From positions 1,075,309-1,139,308 of the forward strand of contig ML660774.1 of NCBI GenBank assembly GCA_007570785.1: a stretch of 64,000 nt of DNA, given 5' to 3'. Under the pieces are notes generated by a model that was given only the letters and a program-made list of their open reading frames with translations, ran no database searches and had not been told where the DNA came from. A program made the translations under genes and the position numbers. This DNA is from Antilocapra americana. Taxonomy: Eukaryota; Chordata; Mammalia; Artiodactyla; Antilocapridae. Shown in pieces: positions 34,986 through 46,812 of this stretch (positions are counted from its first letter, which is position 1; each line of letters begins with the position of its first letter).

Positions 34986-35921
34986 AGCCACGGTGTTGAG
35001 TTGCCTGCATGAACGTCTGTACACATCACCCTGCTAAGTAGGGTGACCTGGCTTGTTTTAGTTCTGATGCATAGTACCAGCTCTCTTGTTACTCTATTGC
35101 TTAAAAAAACAAGTGAAATGTCTTATGTGTTAGTCAAAGAAAACACATAGGGACCTGGAAAAGTCATCTTTCTCTTTAACCAGATTTAAAGTGAAATAAA
35201 TTTGCCTACTTAAAAAAAAAAATTCACAGTGATAACAATAAATAACTCTGACTTTGCAGAGCTGTTTTGAGGATCACATTCGATAGTATAACCTCATAAT
35301 GGCTTTATTAGAACAGAATAGATGCTTAGTAGATATTATGTGCTTTATAAAAAGAAAACTACGGAGACTTTTTATTTTACCTTTCCTGTTAGGAAAGACA
35401 TGTTCATATCTTCCAAAAATGAGGGAGAAAGTAAACCTCACGCTGTAAATTTGAAATACAGCTGTGGTACTGAACAAACTTATAACTCAACCAATAATTT
35501 TATGAATTGATCTTATTTGCAGTTTTTGTTTGGAGATGCAAAGGCTGAAAAAAATTCTAGAGAAAAGTGTATGAGGTTTATACCTTTGAATTCCTACTGT
35601 GTGCTGTGTAACAAGTGAGGCATTCTCTCATGTGTAATGTTATTTCTTCTTTCTATAACAACTCTAATGAATGTTTTCCATGGATCCTAAATCAATCTTT
35701 TCCTAGAACTTGAAAATAAGGCAAAAAATAAATAAATAAATAAATAAAAAGAAAATAAGGCAGGCTGCATTGCCCTTGACGAGTCTGCTGTGAAACCAGA
35801 ACATAAAGGATGACAGCAGAGGACCACTCACAAGCGCCTGCCAGGCCCCTCAGACTAGCCCGGTGCAGAGAGCGCACGTGAGTCAGCTTGAGGGCTCTGC
35901 AGAACTGGAGATGGCAGGAGT
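34986..35921. other. Unique sequence with an (AAAT)n run
   Basis: No gene recognised. A simple repeat of about six AAAT/TAAA units lies at 35724-35750. Frames of 62-116 codons overlap it on the minus strand and are chance. Confidence 0.5.
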
Positions 35922-35980
35922 AACCTCTACTTAGTGAGCACATCCCCTGTGCCAAGCAGCATGCTAAGCACTTTTCTTTC
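35922..35980 (-). repeat. MIR-like fragment
   Basis: 'cttagtgagcacatcccctg' followed by 'tgccaagcagcatgctaagc' matches the antisense MIR 'agcacctactatgtgccagg' end. Only about 60 bases. Confidence 0.45.
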
Positions 35981-37407
35981 TGTTTCCAACACTGTAAGAA
36001 AGGGGCAGACTTGGAACTTGATACCAAGCCTGCAGACTCCAATGTCTATACAAGTGGAATCCCAGTTCCCATCCTGCCAGTCTGTGTGGGTGGGGTGCCT
36101 ACTGTGGCTGTGAGGAGTTCTGATGAATATTAACCACCTTTCTTTTTTGCTTTTTTGGTCACCCACTATCTCACTCTGGTTCTATGCTTGGGACATTTCT
36201 GCAGTATGTGTCCTAGCAAGAGGCCCGGACAAGCTGAGGCACCCTCCAGGCCTGGAATGCAAAGGTGAGGAAGCAGAGAAGCAGAAACAGTGGGGCTTCT
36301 GTTGCAGGCACGGAGCCGCTACAGCTCACAGAGTTCTGAGGGACCTCAGTGTCGGGGGGCCAGCTGGAGCCCTGGGCAGCGTGAGGCTGCTCCCCGAGTT
36401 TATTAGCGTGGCTTCAGCAAGCCTCACTTCACTGCTGCTCACCTCTGATCCTCGTTCCCCCTCCTTCCCGTAGCCCTGTGATCGAACCAGCAGCTAACCA
36501 ACAGCCTTTACATAAATTCTGATCCTTCTGTCATAACACTGACCAACACAGCTTCGTAGTCAAAAGAACTCCAGGAATCTCTCTGGGTATCATCAAGCTG
36601 TTTTTGCCTGATTGACTAAAAACTTAGTCTTATAATTCCCACCCTTTGTTCTTCTCACCAAGCCAACTTTTGATCATGCTGCAGTTTCAGTCAGCTGAAA
36701 AACACTGAACTAGTTGTGCTGATGAGAGGGTTGTCATTCACCAGCGCAGTTCTGCTTCTCGTGTGAATGCATTGACCTCTTGGTTTTCTGACAGTGCTGG
36801 CGGTTTGGCTAGTGTGACTTTGCCTTTGAAAGCTAGACTCACTCTAATGTGCTAACAACTCATCTGCCCAAGGGTTAGAGAAAAAGGCTTTTGGTGAATT
36901 CAATAAAAGTCCGCCAGTGTAGCCTCTTTGGAGAAAAACTATCCATTTCCCAACATTGCTGTCAGCTCAGCCTTGCCTTTCTCTGAACTTTTCCACCACG
37001 GAAATGAATACAAACAGACTAGCCTAGAAGAAATATCAGGCATTATAACTGTCAAGAAAAAAATGACTGTTGAAAGTTTCAGAATTTATAATTTGCACAT
37101 CACCCAAGTGTTGGAAATTTACCAAATTGTTAAAAGTACCAGGAAATTCCAAGAGCAAAACTTTATTTTTTAAAAATGTAGGAAGATTGGATGGAGAGAT
37201 CATCTCTGAATTCCTTCTGAAAGCATAAGGAGCCAGGAGTAAACTATAAAATCATGTCTGAATGTCCATGGTTAGAACCCAAGACGACTCCTTTAGTTGA
37301 GTATAAGGCAAGAATGATCTGAGGGGAAATCTCCGCAGAAGGAGCACAGCTGAAGGTTTTCAGAGAGCCACAAATGGAGAAAGGAACTTAAGTTCACATG
37401 AGTGGAC
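35981..37407. other. No recognised gene; GC-richer patch
   Basis: Bases 36190-36480 are locally GC-rich, with a 116-codon plus frame (36123-36473) lacking recognisable domains. The rest is ordinary unique DNA. Confidence 0.4.
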
Positions 37408-37416
37408 AAAGGAGCT

Positions 37417-37690
37417 GCTGCTGCTGCTAAGTCGCTTCAGTGGTGTCCGACTCTGTGCGACCCCACAGACAGCAGCCCACCAGGCTCCCCGTCTCTGGGA
37501 TTCTCCAGGCAAGAACACTGGAGTGGGTTGCCATTTCCTTCTCCGATGCATGAAAGGGAAAAGTGAAAGTGAAGTCGCTCAGTTGTGTCCGACTCTTCGC
37601 GACCCCATGGACTGCAGCCCACCAGGCTCCTCCATCCATGGGATTTTCCAGGCAAGAGTACTGGAGTGGGGTGCCATTGCCTTCTCTGGA
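37417..37690 (-). repeat. Bov-A2 SINE, full dimer with TSD
   Basis: Reverse dimer with GCT triplets at its start, linker 'ggaaaagtgaaagtgaagtc' and second monomer ending 'gccattgccttctctgg'. Flanked by 'aaaggagct' at 37408-37416 and 37692-37700. Overlapping minus-strand frames of 63-91 codons are SINE-derived. Confidence 0.93.
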
Positions 37691-37881
37691 TAAAGGAGCT
37701 AGCCCATGGCAAGTATTCTAGCTAAGCTTGTATCTGTTCCTGGAAACACTTCATGTGTGTACACAGAAATCAGCTAATGTGCTGAGAGTGAGTAGACAGC
37801 CACAATGGAAACTCTGGAGATGAGGGGCCAAGCCTGGAGCCATGGACCACAACTATTAGGCAAGAGGTTTTAAGGCAAAGT

Positions 37882-38088
37882 GCTTCCCTGGTGGCTCAGA
37901 CAGTAAAGAATCTGTCTGCAGTGAGGGAAACCTGGGTTCGATCCCTGGATTGGGAAGATCCCCTGGAGAAAGGAACAGCTACCCATTCCAGTACTCTTGC
38001 CTGGAGAATTCCATGGACAGAGGAGCCTGGCAGGCTACAGTCCATGTAGTTGCAAAGAGTCAAACATGGCTGAACAACTTTCACACTT
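37882..38088 (+). repeat. Bov-tA SINE
   Basis: A complete sense tRNA-derived SINE: 'gcttccctggtggctcagac' (A-box region), 'ctgggttcgatccctgg' (B box), body, and 'acatggctgaacaacttt' end. Confidence 0.93.
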
Positions 38089-38221
38089 ATAAAGGGAAAC
38101 AACGTGAGTTTTGTAGCTTGCATGAATCTCTATCGGTGTTTGTAAAATTTGAGACCATTTCATACCATGTACAGTACCAACACCTCAAATCCCTCTTAGA
38201 AGTGTGTTTTAAAATCCCTAA

Positions 38222-39606
38222 TCAGGAAAAACGTCCTTTGACACGGGTCATAGCACGGTTTTACAGATACGACATCAAAAGTACAAGAAACAAAAGCAAA
38301 AATTAAAAAGGTAGGCTGCATCAAACTAAAAAGCTCCTGTAGTACAGGAGAGAAGATAACAAAATAAAAAGGTAACCTATAGAATGGAGGGAAATATTTG
38401 TAAACCACATATCTGATAACAGGTTAATATAAAATAAAGTAAGGAACTCTTACAACTCGATAACAAAAAAAAGCAAATTTTTCCATTTAAAAATGGGCGA
38501 AGGACCTGATAGACATTTTTTCCAATGATGTTCAAATGTCCAGTGGGTCCATGAAAAGGTGCTCAGATGAATAGTCATCAGGGAAATGCAGATCAAAATC
38601 ACAGTGAGCTATCACCTCATATATGTCAGAATGACTGTGATCAAGTAGACAAACGGTAACAGCTGGTGAGGATGTAGAGCAAAGGGAACTCTTGCACGTT
38701 ATTGATGGGAATGTAAACGAGTACAAACCCTATGAAAAACAAAATGGAGTTTCCTCAAAAAATTAAAAATGGAACTACCATAAGATACAGCAATCCCACT
38801 TCTGGGTGTGTATCTGAAGGAAATGATATCACTATCTCAAATACATTTCCACCGTCATGTTCCTAACAATATATACAGTATGTATATATTAGCTACTGCT
38901 AAGACAGGGGGATAACCTAAGTGATCCTTCATCACTGATGATAAATTAGGTACAGATAATGTGGTATATATACAATGAAATATTATTTAGACATACAAAA
39001 ATATGGAAATATTGCCATGAATGTACCTTGAAGGCCTTATGCTAAGTGAAATAAGTTAGAGAAAGATGAATACCATATGATCTCATTTATATGTGGAATC
39101 TAAAAAAATAAATGCCCTCATAGAAACAGGTCCAGGAGTAAAGGTGAAAGGGATTAGGTTGAAGGTCATCCAAAGTGTGTGCTAAGTCACTTCAGTCATG
39201 TCTGACTCTTTGTGACCCCATAGACTGTAGCCTGCCAGGCTCCTCAGTCCATGGGTTTCCCAGGCAAGAATACTGGAGTGGGTTGTCATTCACTTTTCCA
39301 GGGGATCTTCCCAACCTAGGGGTATAAACAGTCAATTATAAGATGAATAAGTTCTGGGGATGTAATGTATAGCATGAGGACTATAATTACCAATACTGTA
39401 TCGTATATTTGAAATTTGCTGAGGTAGTAGACCTTAATATTTTTACCACAACAACAAAACAAGTAACTTTATTAGGTGTTAGATGTTAACAAAGCTTATT
39501 GTGGTCATCATTTAGCAACATATAAATATATCAAATCATTGTTTTATACTTAAGCTCACACAATGCTATACGTCATTAATACCTCAGTGAAGCTGGGGGA
39601 AAATGA
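38222..39606 (+). repeat. Ancient L1 (L1M-type) ORF2 C-terminus and 3' UTR, split by a SINE
   Basis: Sense L1 landmarks run in order: 'aggctgcatcaaactaaaaa' (38313), 'aaccacatatctgataacag' (38403), 'aaaatgggcgaaggacctga' (38490), 'tcatcagggaaatgcagatc' (38575), 'gatacagcaatcccacttct' (38787), 'atgatctcatttatatgtgg' (39078). A 3' UTR follows with 'tataagatgaataagttctg' (39338) and ends near 'cctcagtgaagctggggga'. A Bov-tA interrupts it at 39178-39325. No frame survives. Confidence 0.85.
39178..39325 (-). repeat. Bov-tA SINE fragment inside L1M
   Basis: Reverse SINE 'tgctaagtcacttcagtcat' to 'ggatcttcccaacctagggg'; the tRNA-like head is truncated. L1M sequence resumes immediately after. Confidence 0.88.
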
Positions 39607-41951
39607 ATTGCCACAACAGAATAAAGAAGTAAGTTCCCCTAAGAGTTTTGTTCAAATGTACTGAAAATACATGATATTTTGACTATTTGCTTAAAGAGTC
39701 TTGAAATTTAAAGTACATTAAATAATCTGTTGATTCAGTCTTTCAGTGAAAATAAACTGATAATATAAATTCTCAGGTCCCCAAATAAGACTTCTTCCAT
39801 TCAACTGTCCAACTATGAATGCTAATTGAAAACCATTTTTATAGCTTCTTTTTTGTCCATGTTAAAAAGATTTCAAACATTTCATTTTTTGACTAAATGG
39901 CCATTGAGAAATGAGTTATTTTTTACCTATCTCAGAATTGAAAAAAAACAACTCATAGGTTCAGCCCAAGGCTTATCTTGTCTATTGTGTTTTGCTATTT
40001 AAAACAGCTCACCAAAGACAACCCAATATTTTATACCAGTGCTTTTAAAAGTGTATGAGAATCTACTCATGTAGTATTGTCACAGATTTTAAAACATCAT
40101 CCATTCTGCAAGAATCATCCTCCTAAATCTTCACCTGTGCTCTCAGGTCATTGTAAAGCATGCATTTTCAGATTCACAGCATCTTAAAAGCTTCCAAAGA
40201 GTTTAAGCTTCAAAAGGTTTTAAAATGGTTTATTGATCTACAGTGCCTGCTGGATAGCTCTAATGTATGTTTCCCAGTTATGGGCGCATTGTCTGTAGTA
40301 ATCTATATTCTTCTGAAGTTTGACAACTTTATTTTCCATTTTTACTTAATATCTTTACTTATTCCATCATTTCAGACATGCTCTGTCAAATCTACAGGCC
40401 AAATAAATAAATAGGGGAGAGAGACACATTGTATACAGAAGTATAATTATTTCTTTTATTCTTGATTTTAACTAAGTTACACAAATTTTCTATCAAACAT
40501 TGGGTCAGTGAGAAACTTCATTGAAGTTTTTCTAAAATCAACTTTTTCTAAAATCTCAGTAGCTAATTGACATCAGTGTCAATTTGGCTTCAGATAAAAA
40601 AACTGAACTGAGTTTGAATAAGCTATTTTATTTCAAGAAAAGCAACAAATGAAAACTAATTGTACTCCATTTCTCCTAAGAGATAAAAAAAACTAGCATC
40701 AAGGTATAACTTAATGTCAATGGATCCTACCCAAAGATTAGCCGTTATGTAATGTCCCATCCATGTAAATTTTAGATGGAAATTAGTGATAGCACAGGTC
40801 TTGCAATTTAATAATAAATATGACTTCAAAATTATTTTTCTTTACCATACTTTCCTTGTTAGAGATTGACTAGAATCTCTTTCTGATGGTCTGTGCATTG
40901 AATAGTATTGCAGATTTATCTTTAGGAGATGTCTGTCAGCTGTGTGATAAGGCACACATGAGATACTCATGGAGCATATGAATATAATGCCCAGGTATGT
41001 GTGTTGAACTGTTGACTACTAATGTGAGGTGCTATGCCTTTCTCTATGTCTTAGTTATGACACATCCCGGTTTACATGTATTTTGTTTCCGTTTAATAGT
41101 GGTGTGTTTCCTTTCGCTGGACTATCAGCTCCATGAGATCACACTGATTTTCCTCCCCTGTTGTGACTCAGAGTGTCAGGTGTTAGCTGACACAGACTGG
41201 GTTCCCTTTAACACCTTTTCAATGAATAATAAAAAGGATCAGGTGTTTGTTGGACATGTTTCTTGTTAAGTCAGTTGTGAAGCTACCCTATTAGAATGAC
41301 ATCTTTGAAATATATCACCAGAGAAAATGTATGAGAAATCAAAGGACTGGGGATTATTGTATGGTGATCTCACTATGCTATTCCCACACCTCCTCCCAAG
41401 CACTGATCACTACCTCTACCATTTTCACATATTCCCAGACATATGTGGAGCTGGAGATGCTGCAAGAAAACAAACAGTAAAATGAGAAATAATAACTAGA
41501 TTACAACCAGACTATGGCCAAATGGTTTATTTTATCATCAAATTGTATTAATATGCTAAGAAATATGAATTGTTTACAATTCTAATCCCCATCCTCAAAA
41601 TTAGTAGATTTTAACTGCTGTTATTTAATAAAATACTGATCATTCACTGGTTGTTTCCAGTTAAACTGCATGACATGACACCATGTCTGCAGAGCACCCT
41701 CCCACTAGTGCTGGCTGTGGCTTCTAAACTGTCTTCAGTAAAGAAATCCCCGTTGGCACTATCTGACCAGAGTTAGCACTGGAATTGAAATCTATTTTTC
41801 ATTCTTGTATCGGTCACTCTCCATCTTATCATTTTATTATCAGAGCTGAGGAAATGTGTTCTTTCCACGACAATAAAATAGCTGTATAGAAGTGAACTCA
41901 AATGCATTTCAAATACCGGTGGAAAGCATAGAGAAAGTGTGTCAGGAATTT
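39607..41951. other. Repeat-poor AT-rich stretch
   Basis: About 2.3 kb with no recognisable young transposon. Bases 41115-41245 weakly resemble an L2 3' end ('gctccatgagatcacactga'). Longest frames are 84-90 codons without domains. Confidence 0.45.
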
Positions 41952-42058
41952 GACAAAAGCAAATTTTAGAACATTTTTCATAATGTGGAAATTGGATCAA
42001 AATTGGACCAAAGCAAAATTTTATAATGTTTTTCATAATATGAAAATCAGATCAAATA
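41952..42058. repeat. Two-copy tandem duplication, 54-bp unit
   Basis: The unit beginning 'gacaaaagcaaattttagaa' at 41952 recurs at 42006 as 'gaccaaagcaaaattttata'. Each continues with 'tttttcataat', 'tg(g)aaa' and 'atcaaa'. The copies differ at several positions, so the duplication is old. It is not part of any repeat family I recognise. Confidence 0.85.
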
Positions 42059-42607
42059 TTTCTAAGCTAACATATAATGTATATTAATCTTGAAATGCAT
42101 GAATAAATATTTGGGGAGGATTATAAAGAATATGCACCAGAAAAAATATATTTCAGTGGTAATGACTTATTCAGCAAACTAAAATCTTAGTGGTAAAAAA
42201 TGTAACTGTGACTACAAATGAGCTTATTTATTTACCTGGAATTTTAACAGGATTCCAGGTAGGTATACAGAAAAAGTACCACAGAGGAAATTCATTCAAG
42301 GCCCAATTATTAAAAGAAGGAATTCCAATCAGCTAATTAAAAGCTGAAAATTCCAGGATGTCTTTAATGTAGTGTTTTTTATGTAATTTGTAAATGGATC
42401 ACAAAACTTTGTAATAATATGGAGAGGAACCATGAAACTATTTTGCACAACACAAATTGGAACATTACTTTTCTATAAATATAGAAATTTAGTTCTTCAA
42501 ATGGTATGAATTCAATAAATATATGCTAGAAGAAAGAATGATCCCATTAATGAGTGGATTCTTCATATATTTATAGAAAGTTACTGTTCCAAGTCTGTAA
42601 CAATTTT
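42059..42607. other. AT-rich unique sequence
   Basis: About 550 bases, no gene or family identified. Confidence 0.5.
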
Positions 42608-42957
42608 GTTTTTTTTTTTTTCTTTACATTATCGTGTTGGTTTTGCCATACATTGACATGAATCTGCCATGGGTATACACATGTTCCCCTTCCAGAACCC
42701 CCCTCCCACCTCCCTCCCAATTCCATCCCTCTGGGTCATCCCGGTGCACCAGCCCTGAACACCCTGTATCAAGCATCAAACCTGGACTGGGGATTGATTT
42801 CACATATGATAATTTACATGTTTCAATGCCGTTCTCCCATATCATCCCACCCTTGCCCTCTCCCATAGAGTCCAAAAGACTGTTCTATACATCGTCTCTT
42901 TTGCTGTCTTGCATACAGGGTTATCGTTACAATCTTTCTAAATTCCATATATATACT
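42608..42957 (-). mobile_element. L1 3' end
   Basis: Antisense: 12-base T-run, 'cattatcgtgttggttttgc', C-rich 3' UTR, 'ccctgtatcaagcatcaaac', and 'ctttctaaattccatatata' where it is truncated. Very similar to the copy at 53063. Confidence 0.92.
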
Positions 42958-42965
42958 ATCAATCA

Positions 42966-43276
42966 GTCAGTTCAGTCGCTCAGTCCTGTCCGACTCTTGG
43001 CGACCCCGTGAACCGCAGCACACCAGGCCTCCCTGTCTATCACCAACGCCCGGAGTCCACCCAAACCCATGTCCATTAAGTCGGTGATGCCATCCAGCCA
43101 TCTCATCTTCTGTCGTCCCCTTCTCCTGTCCCCAGTCCTTCCCAGCATTAGTCTTTTCCAATGAGTCAACTCTTCGCATCAGATGGCCAAAGTATTCAGC
43201 TTCAACATCAGTCCTTCCAGTGAACACCCAGGACTGACCTCCTTTAGGATGGATTCATTGGATCTTCTTGCAGTCT
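42966..43276 (-). mobile_element. BovB LINE 3' fragment
   Basis: Antisense BovB tail and last part of the C-terminus ('[20 protein letters not shown]' on the minus strand near 43060-43140), truncated at 'cttcttgcagtct'. It sits 8 bases from an L1 end. Confidence 0.9.
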
Positions 43277-43321
43277 AGTAAGAGATTAATCCACACCTTT
43301 TGCACTCAATTAAACTTTTCA

Positions 43322-43538
43322 AGAGCTGCCCCAATGGCTCAGTGGTAAAGAATACTCCTGCAATCCAGGAGCTGCAGGAGATGTGAATTTGATCCCTGGG
43401 TCAGGAAGATTCCCTGGAGGAGGAGGGCATGGCAACCCACTCCAGTGTTCTTGCTGGAGAATATCATGGACAGAGGAGCCTGGCGGGCTACAGTCTATGG
43501 GGGTGCAAAGAGTCGGAGACGACTGAGCACACACACGA
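43322..43538 (+). repeat. Bov-tA SINE
   Basis: Sense SINE with head 'gctgccccaatggctcagtg', B-box-like 'atttgatccctgggtcagg', and end 'ggagacgactgagcacacac'. A small internal duplication ('aggagctgcaggag') is visible in the head. Confidence 0.9.
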
Positions 43539-43574
43539 ACTTTTCAAAGAAAAATATGACACTTCACAATAAGT

Positions 43575-43888
43575 TAGGCTATAACCAATTATTTTTTTGA
43601 ATTAATTATTGCTGGGGTATAATTGCTTTTCAATGTGGTGTTAGTTTCTGCTGTACAGCAAAGGGAATCAGCTGTATGTATATGTACCCCCTCTCTTGTT
43701 TGGATTTCCTTCCCCTTTAGGTCACCAAGGAGCACTGAGGAGAGTTCCCTGTGCTACACAGTAAAGTCTCAGAGTTCTCTATTTTATATAGTAATGAGTA
43801 TATATGTCAAGCCCAATCTCCCAATCTACCCCATCCCTTCTCCCCCAACCTTGGTAACCAATTGTAAGTTTGTTCTCTAACAAATGTG
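43575..43888 (-). repeat. L1 3' end fragment (older type)
   Basis: Antisense L1: 'attgctggggtataattgct', 'gtggtgttagtttctgctgt', 'gagttccctgtgctacacag', 'cttggtaaccaattgtaagt'. Truncated at 'ttctcta'. Confidence 0.8.
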
Positions 43889-44364
43889 ACTCTGTTTATA
43901 ACTGATTGTTTCTAGAATATTATTTTTTTTCAAGTTCTTAAGTGTTCCTTTTTGTTGAAAATAGTATATCACCACTTTCATCCAATGATTATGTAGTTTG
44001 TAAGCTTCAGGGTAAGGTGAGGGAGGAATATGAAAACTCTGCACAATATGCAATATATCTGTAAGTTTGAAAGTTTTTTTAAGGGTGCTCATCACTTGTT
44101 TAGCATTTTCAGCCAATCTATATGAAAAAAATTTATCATGAGGAAAATCAATTTTGTTAAGAACTGTGGAGAGAACAGGTTAATGAAGAACATTTTAAAA
44201 AGTGATTTAGCAATGCGCTGAATAATGCAAACTGTGTTTGGGTGTCAACAGCTGAAGTGCTTCAGGAATGATCTCAACAGACGAATAAATGTTAACCACT
44301 TTACTGAAACAGTAGACGTGAAACCAGCCATGTGTGCATAAAAATGAAATAATTAATAGAGAGA
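43889..44364. other. No recognised feature
   Basis: About 480 bases of AT-rich DNA with short frames only. Confidence 0.5.
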
Positions 44365-44500
44365 GCTAATGTTTATTGACTCCCATTTGCCAGGTACATT
44401 AAATCTCCCAGAAAGCTGATGAGTTAAATATCATATTTGACCTCTGCAAACAGTCAAATCATTTCCACAAGATTACATGACTCAGAGGTTGAACTGTGAT
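44365..44500 (-). repeat. MIR-like relic
   Basis: 'gtttattgactcccatttgc' (44370), 'caggtacattaaatctccca' and 'gattacatgactcagaggtt' resemble antisense MIR, very diverged. Confidence 0.4.
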
Positions 44501-46011
44501 TTTTTTTTTTAATTTTAAACTCCTGAACTGTGACTTCAGCACAGGCTGATGAGACTCCAAACGGTGGACTTGGCCACGAGGCACTGTGATATTTTAATCT
44601 CTGAGCTTTAAGTTTACTCTGTAGTGGAAATGCTAGGTTTTGCATTTTATCACTTACTGTGACCAGGAGTGGAGAGCTGCAGGCATCTATGAATAGAGAA
44701 GGGCCTCCAGTTTATGGTTGCAGAGCAGTTCTTCTCTTTGAGAAGCAGGGAATGATCACAACCTTGAGCTCATGGTAACCACACATTAACCACACATTAT
44801 GGTCAGAGGACTCTGATGCCATAGGTGTGCTGGGACGACGCCCCAACCTGTCTGGGCAACGGGGCCCTCTCAAGCAATTATAAACTCCATCAAGTGTTAG
44901 AGGGTGCCATGCTGAAAACATTAATGCCAGCAGAGCAGTGGCCATTTAGCGGACCATGTTTTGTGTTTCATCATTGTGTTGTTTGGAGGTTTGTTCCATG
45001 TATGTAACAAACCTCAGTAATCCTAAATTTCCTGTCCCTGTAATTTCTGAAGTAGCATATGAAGGTTCCTATACAAGCAGCCTGTAATTGCTATCTTAGT
45101 ATTATGCTTCAACACAGTTATTCATTACACATTAAGGAGGAATCTGAGGAGAAAAGTATTTGGTCACCATCACTACAGCAAACAGCATATGAAAATAGAG
45201 GAAGAAAGAAGCAAAGCTGAATATGAAATAACTGGGTCTTCTTCCCCTATTAGCAACATTAGCTTTTTTACAGGTAAAATTTGCAGAATATGCCATAAGT
45301 GTTGAATAATAGTATCTTTTTCAAACTAAAATGTTGACATTTGTTTCATATTCATAAATTGAAAAGTAAGAGGGGGTTTCCAGTCTATAAATGATGGGGA
45401 AGGAAGAAATTAGTGTGGGTGCTTAGCCAAAGTGATCTGAGCATTCCTGACCCACTGAGCTAGAAAATCTTCTGAGAGCTAAGATAAGCAGTACCGTGTG
45501 GTGACAGCCAGCCTGGAGAAGTCATAAGAGTTCTGAGCCAAATGTTAATTCCCCAATATTCCCGCTCTTTAAGTCTCTGATTGAGGGAGTGAAAGGGTCA
45601 TTTCTGACTATAAAGGGACTTTTTTCCCTAGCAGTTTCTGCCAAAACTTGTAATAACTGTCACATGATTTCTGGTCAACATAATGAACTTGTGTGAACCT
45701 GGAAAAAAAAAAAAAAAAACATTGCCAAGTGTACTTCAGTTGTGATATTACTGAAAGTGATTTTTAAATAAGAAAATATTTTAAAGCCTATGGAAATACA
45801 TGGTACTCATCTTTCCATTTGCTTTTATAAAAAGTAGGATATTTGAAGAACTGTGAAGCTCAGTTAATTTGATCATAGCCTATCTTCTTTGGCTTTTACT
45901 AAATCATTGGTGAAGATCACGTCCCCACTTCCATCCCACCCACACCCCACCCACACCCCCAAGCCAGTGACTTTGGCATCTCTGATTCAATACTAATTAT
46001 TTCCAATGCTA
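44501..46011. other. Unique sequence with a 17-base A-run
   Basis: About 1.5 kb, no gene seen. A poly(A) run at 45703-45719 is not attached to a recognisable retrotransposon. Bases 45935-45960 hold a short 'cccacac' repeat. Confidence 0.45.
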
Positions 46012-46085
46012 GTGGGCAAGTGTCTTAACATCTTTGGCCTCTGATTTGTTATCTGTAAAATGAGAATTTGTGAATAGATAAATTC
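46012..46085 (+). repeat. MIR SINE fragment
   Basis: 'gggcaagtgtcttaacatct', 'ttggcctctgatttgttatc', 'tgtaaaatgagaatttgtga' is the sense MIR core. Confidence 0.65.
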
Positions 46086-46572
46086 TATTGTACAGTTCAG
46101 TTTTTTAAAAAATGACTGTGTATTTAAATTGCTTATTTACAGACAATAGGAATTGACATTTTAGTTTTGTGGGAATGTATTCCCTTACAATGTTTTATAA
46201 GTTTTGAACCTTGGCTTTATATTTCTTTTATCTGAAATGGTTAAAAAATAATTCTATAAATACGAGAGAGTGTGTTAATCAGTTTACCCACATCAAGAAT
46301 TGCAGAAAGAAAAAGAATTTTCTTTGACTTTCTTTTCTTTTCTTTGACTTGACTCTCAAGCTGAAAATTGGAAGTGCCAGGTGATAATAACTACTTCAGT
46401 GTGTCTAGCTACCCAGCTTTGTACCATCACGTATGTTTAGAAAGACATGTCTTAAAGCTCTTTCATGAGCGTTAAATGTGTAATTAATTAAGTTTCATCA
46501 GAAGACAAGAAAAAGGAAGTAGAGGAAGTATTTTATTTATAATCGAATCACAGAAGGTTATTCATTAGCTGC
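46086..46572. other. No recognised feature
   Basis: About 490 bases, AT-rich, with a (TTTCT)-like imperfect repeat at 46315-46350. Confidence 0.5.
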
Positions 46573-46812
46573 GCCTTCTAATGGCTCAGACGGTAAAGCT
46601 CTTCTAATGGAGCGTCCCTGTTGGTTCAGATGGTAAAGTATCTGCCTGCAATGCAGGAGACACAGGTTCGATCCCTGGGTCGGGAAGATCCCCTAGATGA
46701 AGGAAATGGCAACCCACTCCAGTACTCTTGCCTGGAAAATTCCATGGACAGAGGAACCTGGTAGGCTACAGTCCATGGGGTTGCAAAGAGTCAGACACAA
46801 CTGAGCAACTTC
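46573..46812 (+). repeat. Bov-tA SINE with extra partial head
   Basis: A 35-base partial tRNA-like head ('ccttctaatggctcagacgg') precedes a complete sense Bov-tA (46608-46812) with 'caggttcgatccctgggtcg' B-box region and 'acacaactgagcaacttc' end. Confidence 0.88.
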
